Assembly (NCBI GenBank): GCA_031551135.1
Contig: JAVBOA010000017.1
Span: forward strand, 1 to 64,000
Direction of reading: 5' to 3'
DNA length: 64,000 bases
Source of the DNA: JAITVM01 sp031551135
GTDB taxonomy: Bacteria > Bacillota > Clostridia > Lachnospirales > JAITVM01
The translations under genes were made by a program, and so were the position numbers. Under the pieces are notes generated by a model, which saw nothing but the letters and a program-made list of their open reading frames with translations, was not told the origin of the DNA and made no database searches. The number at the start of each line of letters is the position of its first letter. Within the stretch, counting starts at the first letter, position 1. Below, one piece after another: positions 43,463 through 52,552 of the stretch.

Positions 43463-44788
43463 TCAAATACCTCCTTTAATCGTAATTATATTATTAATTT
43501 CCGAAACAACACCGTCTATCGACGCATGAATATTGGCAGAAAGTTTATTTTCGGCAGCTCTCGCGATAAGCTGGCCCTTTATAACCGAATCACCAAGCGC
43601 GACGCAAGGCACTGCGGCTTCGCCAATATGTTGTTTAAGAGGTATTTTTACTGTACCGGAGCTAAGTTCTGAAAAACCGCTGACCTTATTGTTATACAAA
43701 TCATAAAGACCCATTCGCGCCATGATTTTGGAAGGCGCAATTTTTCGGTATTCACGCATTTTTTCAGGATTCAAAGAATCTTGTTTATTAACGTACTTTA
43801 CTTTTAACTGAGATTTAACGTATTTATTTACCTGACGCGGTGAAAGATTCATCGGGCAGGCGTAGGTTTCGCAAACTCCGCATTCGCAGCAGATAAGCGC
43901 TTCTTCCAATATATCGTCGGCAATTAATTCTTTATCAAAATCCAAAGAAGCCATGTGGCGCATAATCATATGTGGACGCAATTTATGACCAATCAGCTTT
44001 CGCGGACAGAGATCCGAACAGAACGAACATTGGATACATGCAGATTTCGCACGGTTTAAAATTTGTCTTACATTTGTAAAATGTAATCTCGAATCGAAAT
44101 TATTTTCTTTCGGAATCACGATGATTCCCGAAGTTGTTTTCGTAACGAATTTTTCCTCGTCTTTACCCGAAATAAATCCCATCATCGGACCGCCGTTTAT
44201 TACAACATAATCCGAAATTCTTGCGCCGCCTGCGGCTTTTATACAATCATCAAAACTAATTCCGATCGGAACTTTTAAAACTGTCGGACGATTGACTTCG
44301 CCGGTTACGGTCAAAAATTTATGAGTTACAGGAATATCCTGCAACGCTTCAAAAACATTGTACATCGTGGCGATATTGGAAACAACGCAAGAGACATTCA
44401 GCGGAATACCGCCCGGCGGAACAGTGCGCTTTGTGATGTCATAAACAATCATTTGCTCGTCGCCCGCCGGATAATAATTATCCAATTCGTAGATTCTAAT
44501 ATTATTATATTTTTCCAAAGCAATTCTTAATTTTTGAATCTCGTTGGTATTTACGGCTTTTATCGCAATATATGTTTCTTTTGCGTTAATCTGCTTGGAA
44601 ACGGAATCTATCGCGCTCAAAACCTCATCAGTGTGATTATTAATAATATATTTATCTGTATAAAGCAGAGGTTCACATTCGGCGGCGTTTATCAAAAAAT
44701 ACTCCACCGAACAATTTAGTTTTACATGAGTAGGGAAACCGGCACCGCCCGCACCGACTACCCCGGCATTAAAAATTTTATCCAGCAT
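43463..44788 (-). CDS. pduS: PduS cobalamin reductase (RnfC-like flavo-iron-sulfur protein)
   Basis: Reduces cob(II)alamin inside the compartment so that the adenosyltransferase can regenerate coenzyme B12. The 441 residues have an RnfC-type NADH/FMN domain with GVVGAGGAGFPTHVKL, GGIPLNVSCVV and NGGPMMG. Two 4Fe-4S motifs follow (CIQCSFCSDLCP and CCECGVCETYACP), then a C-terminal SLBB/barrel-sandwich-like region. ATG behind GAGGTG. The partner PduT follows directly. Confidence 0.92.
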   Translation of the reverse strand: MLDKIFNAGVVGAGGAGFPTHVKLNCSVEYFLINAAECEPLLYTDKYIINNHTDEVLSAIDSVSKQINAKETYIAIKAVNTNEIQKLRIALEKYNNIRIYELDNYYPAGDEQMIVYDITKRTVPPGGIPLNVSCVVSNIATMYNVFEALQDIPVTHKFLTVTGEVNRPTVLKVPIGISFDDCIKAAGGARISDYVVINGGPMMGFISGKDEEKFVTKTTSGIIVIPKENNFDSRLHFTNVRQILNRAKSACIQCSFCSDLCPRKLIGHKLRPHMIMRHMASLDFDKELIADDILEEALICCECGVCETYACPMNLSPRQVNKYVKSQLKVKYVNKQDSLNPEKMREYRKIAPSKIMARMGLYDLYNNKVSGFSELSSGTVKIPLKQHIGEAAVPCVALGDSVIKGQLIARAAENKLSANIHASIDGVVSEINNIITIKGGI

Positions 44789-44800
44789 TTAAAAACACCT

Positions 44801-46183
44801 CTACTTTATGTTGAATCCATCTACCAAAATGCAGCGTCTTTTTCTGCAAAAAGATTTTGCCGAAGTCAAGCCTTCACCGGTAGGACCGGCAATAGTAAAT
44901 GTTGTATATCCTTCGCCGCCAACGCCGATTCCGGCATAAGACGGAGCGTTTTTAACAAAAATCGTAGTTTGGATTTCACGAGCCAAACGCGAAAGATTGT
45001 CTATATTTTTGGAATGCATAATTGCCGTATGTCTGAAACCATGTTCAACAGCAACGGCTGTTTCGATTGCTTCGTCGATATTTTTTACGCGTACAACAGG
45101 AAGTACAGGCATCATCAGTTCATGCTGAACAAAAGGATGTTCAACGCCAACCTCCATCGAAATAACTTTTATATTATCCCGAACCGGAATTCCGATTTTT
45201 TCGAGAATATACTGCGCTGATTTTCCGATAAATCCTTTGTTCACGTTATTATCAACAATCAAAAGATTTTCCAATTGCCTTAAAATATTTTCGTCACGAA
45301 TAAAATACGCACCGTTGGCTTCCATATTAAAAATCAAATAATCGGCTACTTGTTCGCAAACAATAACTTCTTTTTCGGCGATACAAGGCAGATTGTTATC
45401 GAAGCTTGCGCCTAGAATTATATCCTTGGCGGCTTTTTCGATATTTGCGGTTTCGTCAACAACGGCAGGAGGATTTCCTGCGCCTGCGCCGATAGCTTTT
45501 TTACCGGAAGAAAGTACGGCAGTTACAACGCCCGGACCGCCTGTAGCGACCAGCATATTGATTTTTTTATGTTTCATCATCTTATTAACCTGCTCCATAT
45601 TCGGCTCTTTGCAGGTAACGATAATATTTTTCGGACCTCCGGCCTCAACAATGGCTTTGTTAATAAGCGAAATACATTTTATAGAAACATTTTTTGCGGT
45701 CGGATGCGGTGAAAAAACAACGCCGTTTCCTGCCGCAATCATTCCAATCGAATTGCAAAGTACAGTTTCCGTAGGGTTTGTAGTTGGAGTAATCGCGCCG
45801 ATAATTCCGAACGGCGAATGTTCAACCAAAGTCAAACCATAATCGCCGGTCATCGATTCTGATCTCAAATCTTCAACGCCCGGAGTTTTATTGCTAACCA
45901 ATTGATTCTTTAGTATTTTATCATGAACATTACCCATTTTGGTTTCTTCAACGGTCATTTCCGAAAACAATACAGCGTTATCGATACCGACTTTTCTGAT
46001 TACGTCGATAATTTCACTGCGTTTTTCCAGCGAAAGCTTAACCAATTGTTTTTGCGCAATAAAGCAAGCCTCAACAGCATCGTCCATATCGTCAAAGATT
46101 CCAATGAGTTCTGAATCTTGATCTTGTATCTGAGACATTACTTTTTTCACGATATCAGATACAAGATTTTCAAATCCTTCCAA
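44801..46183 (-). CDS. pduP: CoA-acylating propionaldehyde dehydrogenase PduP
   Basis: Oxidises propionaldehyde (or 3-hydroxypropionaldehyde) to the acyl-CoA with NAD+. The 460 residues start with an amphipathic encapsulation helix (ENLVSDIVKKVMSQI). Catalytic parts include TPTTNPTETV, the glycine loop ATGGPGVV, and the active-site Cys in DNNLPCIAEKEV. The TTG start at 46183 follows TTGGAGGTG. A 222-bp gap with a palindromic element and a hairpin separates it from pduO upstream. Confidence 0.94.
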   Translation of the reverse strand: MEGFENLVSDIVKKVMSQIQDQDSELIGIFDDMDDAVEACFIAQKQLVKLSLEKRSEIIDVIRKVGIDNAVLFSEMTVEETKMGNVHDKILKNQLVSNKTPGVEDLRSESMTGDYGLTLVEHSPFGIIGAITPTTNPTETVLCNSIGMIAAGNGVVFSPHPTAKNVSIKCISLINKAIVEAGGPKNIIVTCKEPNMEQVNKMMKHKKINMLVATGGPGVVTAVLSSGKKAIGAGAGNPPAVVDETANIEKAAKDIILGASFDNNLPCIAEKEVIVCEQVADYLIFNMEANGAYFIRDENILRQLENLLIVDNNVNKGFIGKSAQYILEKIGIPVRDNIKVISMEVGVEHPFVQHELMMPVLPVVRVKNIDEAIETAVAVEHGFRHTAIMHSKNIDNLSRLAREIQTTIFVKNAPSYAGIGVGGEGYTTFTIAGPTGEGLTSAKSFCRKRRCILVDGFNIK

Positions 46184-46204
46184 AAAATCACCTCCAAATA
46201 ATTT

Positions 46205-46250
46205 GCGCGTTTGAGTAAAAATAAGCCAAACAAAATGAAATCAAACGCGC
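46205..46250 (-). other. Perfect 10-bp stem in the pduO-pduP intergenic RNA
   Basis: GCGCGTTTGA (46205-46214) and TCAAACGCGC (46241-46250) form a stem just upstream of the pduP ribosome binding site. A second possible stem (GGTGC/GCACC) lies between it and the 111-bp element. No known riboswitch consensus was recognised. Confidence 0.6.
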
Positions 46251-46284
46251 TTTACGGTGCCGTTTTACAGAGGTAAGCACCTAA

Positions 46285-46395
46285 TACTATTTTCATTTAG
46301 ATAAGTAGAAAAAAATTTTTCACAGTGGAGCGTTTCGCGCAGGCTTCAAGCGCGAAATGAAATATTTTTTTCTATCCTTAATATTGAAAATAGTA
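46285..46395 (+). repeat. 111-bp TA-flanked palindromic element inside the pdu operon
   Basis: Full copy in the same orientation as 33586, with apical stem TTTCGCGC/GCGCGAAA. It begins 10 bp downstream of the pduO stop (in transcription order) and would fold in the pdu mRNA ahead of pduP-pduS-pduT. Confidence 0.9.
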
Positions 46396-46405
46396 TAATT
46401 TCATT

Positions 46406-47362
46406 TTAAAGCGAATCAAAACAAGCTAAAACTTCTCGGCCGATAATCATATCTTCTTCAACAGTTCCGCCGCTAACGCCGATAGAGCCGATTTGAACTC
46501 CGTCTTTAATAAGCGGGAATCCGCCGCCGAAAACAACAACATCAGGATCGCTCATATTGATTCCGTACAATGAGCCGCCCGGAACAGAAGCGTCCATGAG
46601 TTCATGTGTAGCCATTCTGAAAACCGAGGAAGTATAAGCTTTTTGACGGGCGATTCCGATACTGATAAGGATACAGCCCTCAAAACGCTTGAAATAAAGC
46701 AAATCGCCATTAGGATCGGCAATAGCGAAACAAACAGGAACATTAATTTTTTTGTATGCCTCTTCAGCAGCCTTGGCTAATTTATCATACATATCATCAT
46801 TTAAATAACTCATTTGAAGATTCACCCTTTCTGCAACTTTTCTCACAAAATCATTGAAAATTTCGAACTTTGCTAAAATAAAAAGAGTATCCGAAAGTCT
46901 ATTTAAAAATGTCAACAAAAGCGGGTCGACATATTCTTCTTTGGAAAGCGTAACGGCGGATCTTTCGGCGCGGCGCGCAACCGTTCGGGCAAAATGAATT
47001 GTAGAGGAGGCGAAAGTTTCGCCCGGCAATTCAAAGCCCTTCATCTTTCCAAAATCATGTTCGTATTTGTCAATTATATTTTCAAGATATTTTACATCTT
47101 CTTGATTTATTTTTTCTTTCAGTTTTTCGCTTCCGGCAGAATCAGACGCAAGCTGAGCTCCCACAACAAACATTTTTTTCTGAATATGACGAACATATTC
47201 TTTCAGATCGTCAAATTTCAAACAGGAATAAACCATTCCCAAAACGCTGTTAAGTTCATCGACATTGCCATAAGCAGAAACCCGAGTGTCATCCTTTGAT
47301 ATTTTTGTACCGCCGAATAAAGAGGTTTGACCTTTATCGCCTTTTTTTGTGTAAACGCTCAT
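46406..47362 (-). CDS. pduO: PduO: ATP:cob(I)alamin adenosyltransferase fused to a GlcG/HbpS domain
   Basis: Makes adenosylcobalamin, the cofactor of the diol dehydratase. The 318 residues comprise a PduO-type adenosyltransferase domain (about 1-180: YTKKGDKGQTSLFGG, RVSAYGNVDELNSVLG, FARTVARRAERSAV) and a C-terminal DUF336/HbpS domain (about 190-318: PVCFAIADPNGDLLYF, GGFPLIKDGVQIGSIGVSGG), which binds haem in the Salmonella protein. ATG 47362 follows TAGGTGA; the frame extends 3 codons further without a better site. Confidence 0.94.
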   Translation of the reverse strand: MSVYTKKGDKGQTSLFGGTKISKDDTRVSAYGNVDELNSVLGMVYSCLKFDDLKEYVRHIQKKMFVVGAQLASDSAGSEKLKEKINQEDVKYLENIIDKYEHDFGKMKGFELPGETFASSTIHFARTVARRAERSAVTLSKEEYVDPLLLTFLNRLSDTLFILAKFEIFNDFVRKVAERVNLQMSYLNDDMYDKLAKAAEEAYKKINVPVCFAIADPNGDLLYFKRFEGCILISIGIARQKAYTSSVFRMATHELMDASVPGGSLYGINMSDPDVVVFGGGFPLIKDGVQIGSIGVSGGTVEEDMIIGREVLACFDSL

Positions 47363-47371
47363 AAAAATCAC

Positions 47372-47635
47372 CTACGTTTCAAGAGAATCAATAATCCCGA
47401 CAACTACTAAATCAACAGGAGTTTTTGGATTATCAAAAAGTGACCTAGCACTTGACCCGGCGCATAGCAAAACCTTTTCACCAATACCGGCACCGAAAAT
47501 ATCTATAGCAACCTCGTCTTCGCCGATCGGAGAGCCGTCGGCGTTGAGTCGGCTGACAACAAGTAATTTGCAACCAATTAAAGAATCGTCTTTTTGCGTG
47601 GAAACAACTGTTCCTTTAACAATTCCAATTTTCAT
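47372..47635 (-). CDS. pduN: Microcompartment vertex protein PduN (EutN/CcmL)
   Basis: An 87-residue pentamer that caps the vertices of the icosahedral shell. MKIGIVKGTVVSTQKDDSLIG, LLVVSRL and a C-terminal PVDLVVVGIID are family features. The open frame runs upstream to 47680, but the internal ATG at 47635 with GGAGGG before it gives the normal EutN start. Confidence 0.92.
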   Translation of the reverse strand: MKIGIVKGTVVSTQKDDSLIGCKLLVVSRLNADGSPIGEDEVAIDIFGAGIGEKVLLCAGSSARSLFDNPKTPVDLVVVGIIDSLET

Positions 47636-47696
47636 TGCATCCCTCCTACTCTGTTTATTTTCGGAGTTGAAGAACCGCAAATATTACGGTAGCTCC

Positions 47697-48269
47697 TTAT
47701 TTTTTGATGATGTTGATATTTAATTTTTTGGCCTCATCAATAGCCAATTGGGTTATTACAACAGAATTTTTGACATAAACTTCGTTTAAACCGCGGTACC
47801 TAAGCAAATCCGATTTCGAAAAAACATTGCCGTCAAATACCGCCGAATTGCTTGTTTTTTCTGTATTCAAAGCTTTATTTTCTTCATAAAAGCTGATGTT
47901 AAAAGATTTCAAAATATCGATATATTTATTAACGAGTGATTTGTAAGAATCAGGCGAATTTGATAAACAAGGCCGCTTTAAAATAATGACCTCACCGCCG
48001 GATAATACTACTTTATTAATAAATCTCAATAGCTCATCATCAGTAATAAGCATCGATAATTTAGAAATATATTCGATGGGCAGAGAATCCAAAATTAGGG
48101 TGTTTGGAATTTCTTCAAACGAATTTATTATTTTAGGAAAAATGTAATTTCCCAAAAATTCATTTAATTCATTCGAATTTTTTTTATCAACCAAATAAGC
48201 AAAGGTTTTTCGGTTAATAACGGACTCTACCGCATCAATAACAATTTTAATTAATCGTTCCAGTGTCAT
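47697..48269 (-). CDS. pduM: PduM-like microcompartment protein
   Basis: A 190-residue protein of low similarity to anything I can name with certainty. Its place between pduL/eutJ and pduN is that of pduM, needed for proper compartment assembly in Salmonella. The C-terminus (LLRYRGLNEVYVKNSVVITQ, then A-I-D-E-A-K-K-L) ends in the kind of short motif seen in PduM/EutQ-type proteins. ATG 48269 behind CAGGTGTG is preferred over the frame start at 48290. Assignment rests mainly on synteny. Confidence 0.6.
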   Translation of the reverse strand: MTLERLIKIVIDAVESVINRKTFAYLVDKKNSNELNEFLGNYIFPKIINSFEEIPNTLILDSLPIEYISKLSMLITDDELLRFINKVVLSGGEVIILKRPCLSNSPDSYKSLVNKYIDILKSFNISFYEENKALNTEKTSNSAVFDGNVFSKSDLLRYRGLNEVYVKNSVVITQLAIDEAKKLNINIIKK

Positions 48270-48282
48270 AAACACACCTGCT

Positions 48283-49098
48283 TTAAACATTCATAGCGAT
48301 TCCCAAAGGTGTAACAAACATGCTGTCGTTTGGTTTGTAGATATTTTTTTCCAGTTCTTTTCTGAAAACATCCTCAAAACCTTTTATTTCACAAGCTCCG
48401 CCGACCAGATAAATATTTTTGACATTATAATCCACAATAAAACGTTTTGTTATTGTCGCCATTTTTTCAATAACAGGCTTTACAATATGGAAAATCTCGT
48501 CATGTTTTTTCTTATCCAATTTAATCTTTTCGGCTTCTTCGAGCGGAATATTATAATGTCCTGCTAAAACCAGCGTCATATGACCGCCGCCGGTCGGCTC
48601 GTCATATGAGGCTATAACTTTTTTGTTTTTTATAATGCTGATACCGGTAGTTCCGCCGCCGACATCAACAACAGCTCCGTTTCTGATACCCAGAACAGTT
48701 GCCGCGGCAGACGGCTCGTCAAGAACTTTTGTAACATTAAAATTGCAGGCTTCCGCCACATTCACAAAAGTTTGAGAATTTTTTCCGAATGTTCCCGGGG
48801 GAACAGCAACAGCGGCGTTCGAGAGACTTAGATTGAGCCTTGATTCGATATTTTTCTTTAGCTCTTTAACAATATTAACCGACCCGATATAATCTACAAC
48901 CAGCCCGTCTTTTACAACAGAAGCTGTTCGGACTTCGCCGGTAATGGGATTATTATTCTCATCCAAAACGGCTAAACAAATATTCGCTGTGCCTAAATCA
49001 ACGCCTACTTTCAGACCGCTTTTTGGATATTCGTCCGGAGCATTATTTATTAAATTAACAAAAGACCTAATAAAGACATTTTCTTTTTCAAAACTCAT
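48283..49098 (-). CDS. eutJ: EutJ-type Hsp70-fold chaperone-like protein
   Basis: A 271-residue actin/Hsp70-fold ATPase related to EutJ of ethanolamine operons. Visible are KVGVDLGTANICLAVLD (phosphate 1), VAVPPGTFG, VDVGGGTTGISII (phosphate 2) and YLVGGACEIKGFE (adenosine motif). The exact role is unproven; a chaperone for compartment enzymes is often proposed. ATG 49098 after AGAGGATT is preferred to the frame start at 49140. Confidence 0.9.
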   Translation of the reverse strand: MSFEKENVFIRSFVNLINNAPDEYPKSGLKVGVDLGTANICLAVLDENNNPITGEVRTASVVKDGLVVDYIGSVNIVKELKKNIESRLNLSLSNAAVAVPPGTFGKNSQTFVNVAEACNFNVTKVLDEPSAAATVLGIRNGAVVDVGGGTTGISIIKNKKVIASYDEPTGGGHMTLVLAGHYNIPLEEAEKIKLDKKKHDEIFHIVKPVIEKMATITKRFIVDYNVKNIYLVGGACEIKGFEDVFRKELEKNIYKPNDSMFVTPLGIAMNV

Positions 49099-49140
49099 TA
49101 AAATCCTCTTTTCGCTATCCGAATAAAATTGTATTTTCAA

Positions 49141-49767
49141 TTATGAGATAATCAGACCGAAATCTCCGTTTTTGATAAATCCGGCGTTAGCCTCGTCGGT
49201 ATCAATATGAATTTCATCATAGAAATCTTTAGAAACTCTGATAAGAACTTTGTCAAATCTTATTTGTCTGATTCCGTCAAATTGAAGAGATACAAATTGT
49301 TTATCTTTTAGATTATATTTTTCGGCAAATTCAGGAGTAAGGTGAATATGCCTAAGTGCGGCAATTGCGCATTTTCTTGTGATTTGTTTATTGTTAAGCG
49401 GGTTTATCAAAACAAGTTCGGCGGCTTTTGATAAATCTCCGGATTCGGCAACCACAAGCTTTTCGCCGAGAGTAAAGCTGTCGGTCAAAGATACTTCTAT
49501 TTGAGAAGCCGTTCTTTCCGGACCCAAAACACGAACTTTTTCGATAATTCCTTTTTTGCCTTTAATGTTAATAATCTCTTTGCAGGCATACTGTCCGGGC
49601 AAAAGTTCTTTCATAGGAGTAAGCTGATAGCCTTCGCCGAACAGCAAATCCACGTCTTCCCGTGATAAATGTGCGTGCCTGTTAGAAACACCGACTTTAA
49701 CAAAAGGAGTATTTTTATATTCATTAATAGTTTCATTAACAATTTCGAGAATTCTTTTTTCGTCCAT
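49141..49767 (-). CDS. pduL: Phosphate propanoyltransferase PduL
   Basis: Converts acyl-CoA plus phosphate to acyl phosphate, recycling CoA inside the compartment. The 208 residues carry two PduL domains with the zinc ligands in VSNRHAHLS and LRHIHLTPEFAEKY, plus TPMKELLPGQYACKE. An N-terminal helix (EKRILEIVNETINEY) looks like an encapsulation peptide. 12 bp separate it from the shell gene upstream; ATG behind AGGAGGCGG. Confidence 0.94.
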   Translation of the reverse strand: MDEKRILEIVNETINEYKNTPFVKVGVSNRHAHLSREDVDLLFGEGYQLTPMKELLPGQYACKEIINIKGKKGIIEKVRVLGPERTASQIEVSLTDSFTLGEKLVVAESGDLSKAAELVLINPLNNKQITRKCAIAALRHIHLTPEFAEKYNLKDKQFVSLQFDGIRQIRFDKVLIRVSKDFYDEIHIDTDEANAGFIKNGDFGLIIS

Positions 49768-49779
49768 TATAACCGCCTC

Positions 49780-50280
49780 CTAGTTTTTGTTTGGAGGTTT
49801 TTTCTTTTTGTTATCGTCGTTATTATTTGGTTTTTCTTGCGGAAGTTTTATTTCGTTTTCTTCCTCTTTCTTCTCCTCGGCTTTTGGTGTTTCATCTGTG
49901 GGTTTTTCTTCTTCTTTTTTCTCTTCGATTTTTTCTTCTTTTATATCTTCTGCTTTTGGTTCAGGCTTTTCTTCTTTAGGAGCGTCTTTTTTATCGGAAA
50001 GTCCGACAGTTTCAGCGCTCATAACGATTTTATCCAAGCCGGCGGCAGGACGCGGAATAACTTTTGTACTATATACGCCGCTCAATTTAGATGCCGCCGC
50101 GCTTGCTGATTCGATAGCTGCTTTAACAGCACCGACATCACCTTCTATCTTTACTGTAACAAGCCCGTCACCTTTTGTAAGCTCATATCCGACAAGCGTT
50201 ACATTTGCCGATTTTATAGCCGCATCAGCGGCCTCAACTGCGGCGACCAGCCCAACTGTTTCGATAAGTCCTAGGGCCAC
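49780..50280 (-). CDS. pduK: BMC-domain shell protein with long Lys/Glu/Pro-rich tail (PduK-position)
   Basis: A 166-residue shell protein. Residues 1-88 form a canonical hexameric BMC domain (LGLIETVGLVAAVEAADAAI, KIEGDVGAVKAAIESA, VIPRP). Residues 95-166 are a disordered, highly charged tail of E, K, P and N ending PNNNDDNKKKKPPNKN. PduK also carries a C-terminal extension, but that of Salmonella has a Cys cluster, which this one lacks, so the symbol reflects position. GTG start behind GGGAGGTG. Confidence 0.82.
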   Translation of the reverse strand: MALGLIETVGLVAAVEAADAAIKSANVTLVGYELTKGDGLVTVKIEGDVGAVKAAIESASAAASKLSGVYSTKVIPRPAAGLDKIVMSAETVGLSDKKDAPKEEKPEPKAEDIKEEKIEEKKEEEKPTDETPKAEEKKEEENEIKLPQEKPNNNDDNKKKKPPNKN

Positions 50281-50338
50281 AAAACTGCACCTCCCTATTA
50301 TTTTAAATTATTTCGGAAACCCGAAAATCTATAGCATT

Positions 50339-50369
50339 ACCGGTGAAAAATATTGGATTTCCCACCGGT
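50339..50369 (-). other. Stem between pduH and pduK
   Basis: ACCGGTG and CACCGGT pair around a 17-nt loop. The T-rich stretch is in the loop, not after the stem, so this resembles an mRNA stability or processing hairpin more than a terminator. Confidence 0.5.
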
Positions 50370-50374
50370 TTTAT

Positions 50375-50716
50375 TTATGACAAAATGAATGGAGTGCCTT
50401 TTACAAGCCGGGCAGAATTTGAACCCATGCTTCGCACTTTTTCTTTATCCAATCTGTAATTAATCGTAAACAGAGGGGATTTTTCAAAGAGCGATTTATG
50501 ATGGATACAAAAATTGCCGATACTATCTACACCGATACCGACTTCCAAAATGGAATCGCGAGCGGCTCTGTAAGAAAGAGCGATAGCGTCGTCGTTATCG
50601 AAATAGGCGTATTCAAATGGTACGGATTCTTCTTCCACACCGCTAAAAATTTCGGACAAAATGACATTATTGTCAAATTTGTTTGATATATATATTTTAA
50701 TAGCCGGCTTATCCAT
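50375..50716 (-). CDS. pduH: Diol/glycerol dehydratase reactivase small subunit
   Basis: With PduG it exchanges damaged cobalamin out of the dehydratase. The 113-residue chain begins M-D-K-P-A-I-K-I-Y and contains EESVPFEYAYFDND, ALSYRAARDSILEVGIGVD, and the family end LVKGTPFIL. The start at 50716 overlaps the pduG end by 8 nt with AAAGGATGTG upstream; the open frame from 50851 lies inside pduG and is not credible. Confidence 0.92.
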   Translation of the reverse strand: MDKPAIKIYISNKFDNNVILSEIFSGVEEESVPFEYAYFDNDDAIALSYRAARDSILEVGIGVDSIGNFCIHHKSLFEKSPLFTINYRLDKEKVRSMGSNSARLVKGTPFILS

Positions 50717-52526
50717 AGAACACATCCTTTGCAGAAAGCACAAGACCGGTTGCAACAGCGTTTCTCGGTCCTTCGATTCCGCGAATATTGCCGCGTCCGG
50801 CAACAACGCCGAATTGAGAAAGAGCATCTGTAACAAGCTGAGGGATTTCAAAATCCAATGCGGAACCGCCTACCAAAACAACGAATTCTATCTCGCGGAT
50901 ATTTCCTGTTTTGGTCACCATTTTCAGCGCACGGAGCGCATTTGTTACAAATACTTTTTCTTTTGCTTCTTTGCGCACCAGCTTAATTCGTTCAATAGAT
51001 GCGCTGACCGGAATCGGAATAAACGCGCCGTCTTTTATAATAATTACACGCGCGAAAACATTTCCCGGCAAAGGGTCTGAGAAAAACTGTACAGAGCCGT
51101 CTTCATGACGGATATGGAAAAGGCTTTCAACTTTTGCCAGAGGATATTTTTTGATATCCTCGGCTAAATCCATATCGACAAGACCGAGTTCGGTTTTTAT
51201 TAAAAGCGAAACCATATTGCCTGCGCCTGCCAGATGTACGGATTTTATTTCGCCCGATGAATTTATAATCGAAGCATCTGTCGAACCGGCACCCATATCA
51301 ATGATAGCGATAGGAACGGCGACACCGGGCGTTGTAAGCGCACCTTGAATAGCCATATTAGCTTCAACGCCGCCTACTTTTACATCTATTTTAATATTAT
51401 CTTTCAATTCCTGAGCGATAGATTCCATTTGCAATTTATCCGATTTTACCATTGCGGCGATTCCGACGGCGTTTTCCATCGAAAACTCCTCTGCGATACC
51501 GCCGATAACTTTTTGCGGATTAAATGTATCGACCGCCAACAAATCTTTAATATCAATTTCACTAATGCTTCTTCCGGTCAAATCGGATAGTACTTGGCGC
51601 ACGCGCTCAAGCATACCGCCGACATTTGTACCGGGTTCGCCTCTGATATCGCTAATTGGAGATGCTTCATAGATTTTTTTCATAATCTCGTCGGCGCCGG
51701 CTTCGATATCAACCCAAGCGTTTATTTTTTCACCGATAATATTTAATTTACCAGCCGGAATAATACGTTCGGTAACATCGCCTTTCGGCGTTTTTACAAC
51801 AACGGCGGACCGGTTTCCGATAAGCGCACGCGCTATCGGCACAATAAATTTAGTCTCTTCCGAGCTTAGGTCAAAAACTTTTGCTATTCCGTAAGGGTTG
51901 GAAAGCATTTCTACAACGCCGCCGGGTTTAGCGACCTCCAGCGAGGCGAGCATATTAAGCGGAACTTTTTCTATTTGGGTAACTTCATCTACAATCGGGA
52001 CTTTATTAATCAGGCGGTTGTTGATAAGAACGCCGTCGTCTTTACAAACTATTAAGCCTTTTATAGAAAATCCGTTTTCCACATATTTATTAACAGTTCT
52101 AGCCGCAGTTTCGTAATCAATTTCACGTCCGATTACAAGAATATAATCTTTGCCCTTTTCGAGGTTATCATTAATATTTGCCGTAAAACCGATACCGAGT
52201 CCGATTCCGCCGGGTGTATTGGGATTATGTCCGATCATTGTGGATTCGGTAATAATAGTTTCGGTAATGGTTTCCATAGCAACGTCGCCGATAACCGGGG
52301 CGGCTTCGTTAATATTAATAAGGCTGATTTCGTTTAGGTTTATATTTGCTTTATCACAGGCCTGTTTGATAGAAGCAAATACGCCGTGTATATTTTGTGT
52401 TGTGCCTTTCAGCCCTGTTGTACTAACAATCCCCGAAGATAAGAATTTTAATTCACCGTTTTTAATTTCCGCCAAACAGCTTTCGGTTGAAGCATTTCCG
52501 ATATCAACCCCAGCAATGTACGCCAT
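50709..52526 (-). CDS. pduG: Diol/glycerol dehydratase reactivase large subunit
   Basis: An Hsp70-fold ATPase of 605 residues that reactivates the B12 dehydratase. Family features are IAGVDIGNASTESCLAE at the N-terminus, TPGGIGLGIGFT, PGTNVGGMLERVRQVLSDL, IDMGAGSTDASI and ARGNIRGIEGPRNAVATGL near the end. ATG behind AAGGAAGTG. The small subunit follows with an overlap. Confidence 0.95.
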   Translation of the reverse strand: MAYIAGVDIGNASTESCLAEIKNGELKFLSSGIVSTTGLKGTTQNIHGVFASIKQACDKANINLNEISLININEAAPVIGDVAMETITETIITESTMIGHNPNTPGGIGLGIGFTANINDNLEKGKDYILVIGREIDYETAARTVNKYVENGFSIKGLIVCKDDGVLINNRLINKVPIVDEVTQIEKVPLNMLASLEVAKPGGVVEMLSNPYGIAKVFDLSSEETKFIVPIARALIGNRSAVVVKTPKGDVTERIIPAGKLNIIGEKINAWVDIEAGADEIMKKIYEASPISDIRGEPGTNVGGMLERVRQVLSDLTGRSISEIDIKDLLAVDTFNPQKVIGGIAEEFSMENAVGIAAMVKSDKLQMESIAQELKDNIKIDVKVGGVEANMAIQGALTTPGVAVPIAIIDMGAGSTDASIINSSGEIKSVHLAGAGNMVSLLIKTELGLVDMDLAEDIKKYPLAKVESLFHIRHEDGSVQFFSDPLPGNVFARVIIIKDGAFIPIPVSASIERIKLVRKEAKEKVFVTNALRALKMVTKTGNIREIEFVVLVGGSALDFEIPQLVTDALSQFGVVAGRGNIRGIEGPRNAVATGLVLSAKDVFYG

Positions 52527-52552
52527 AAAGAAGCACTTCCTTTATATATAAA

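Noticed and set aside
46184..46405. Cobalamin riboswitch before pduP
   Set aside because: The gap has stems, but no B12-box-like conserved sequence could be found; the structure is better explained by the repeat element and a simple hairpin.
49787..50380. Long plus-strand open frames opposite pduK
   Set aside because: They are the antisense of the Lys/Glu-rich tail, giving Phe/Ser-rich low complexity; the minus-strand gene has a proper BMC domain.
50717..50851. Longer pduH starting at 50851
   Set aside because: The extension lies within pduG coding sequence and lacks a ribosome binding site; the start at 50716 gives the family N-terminus.
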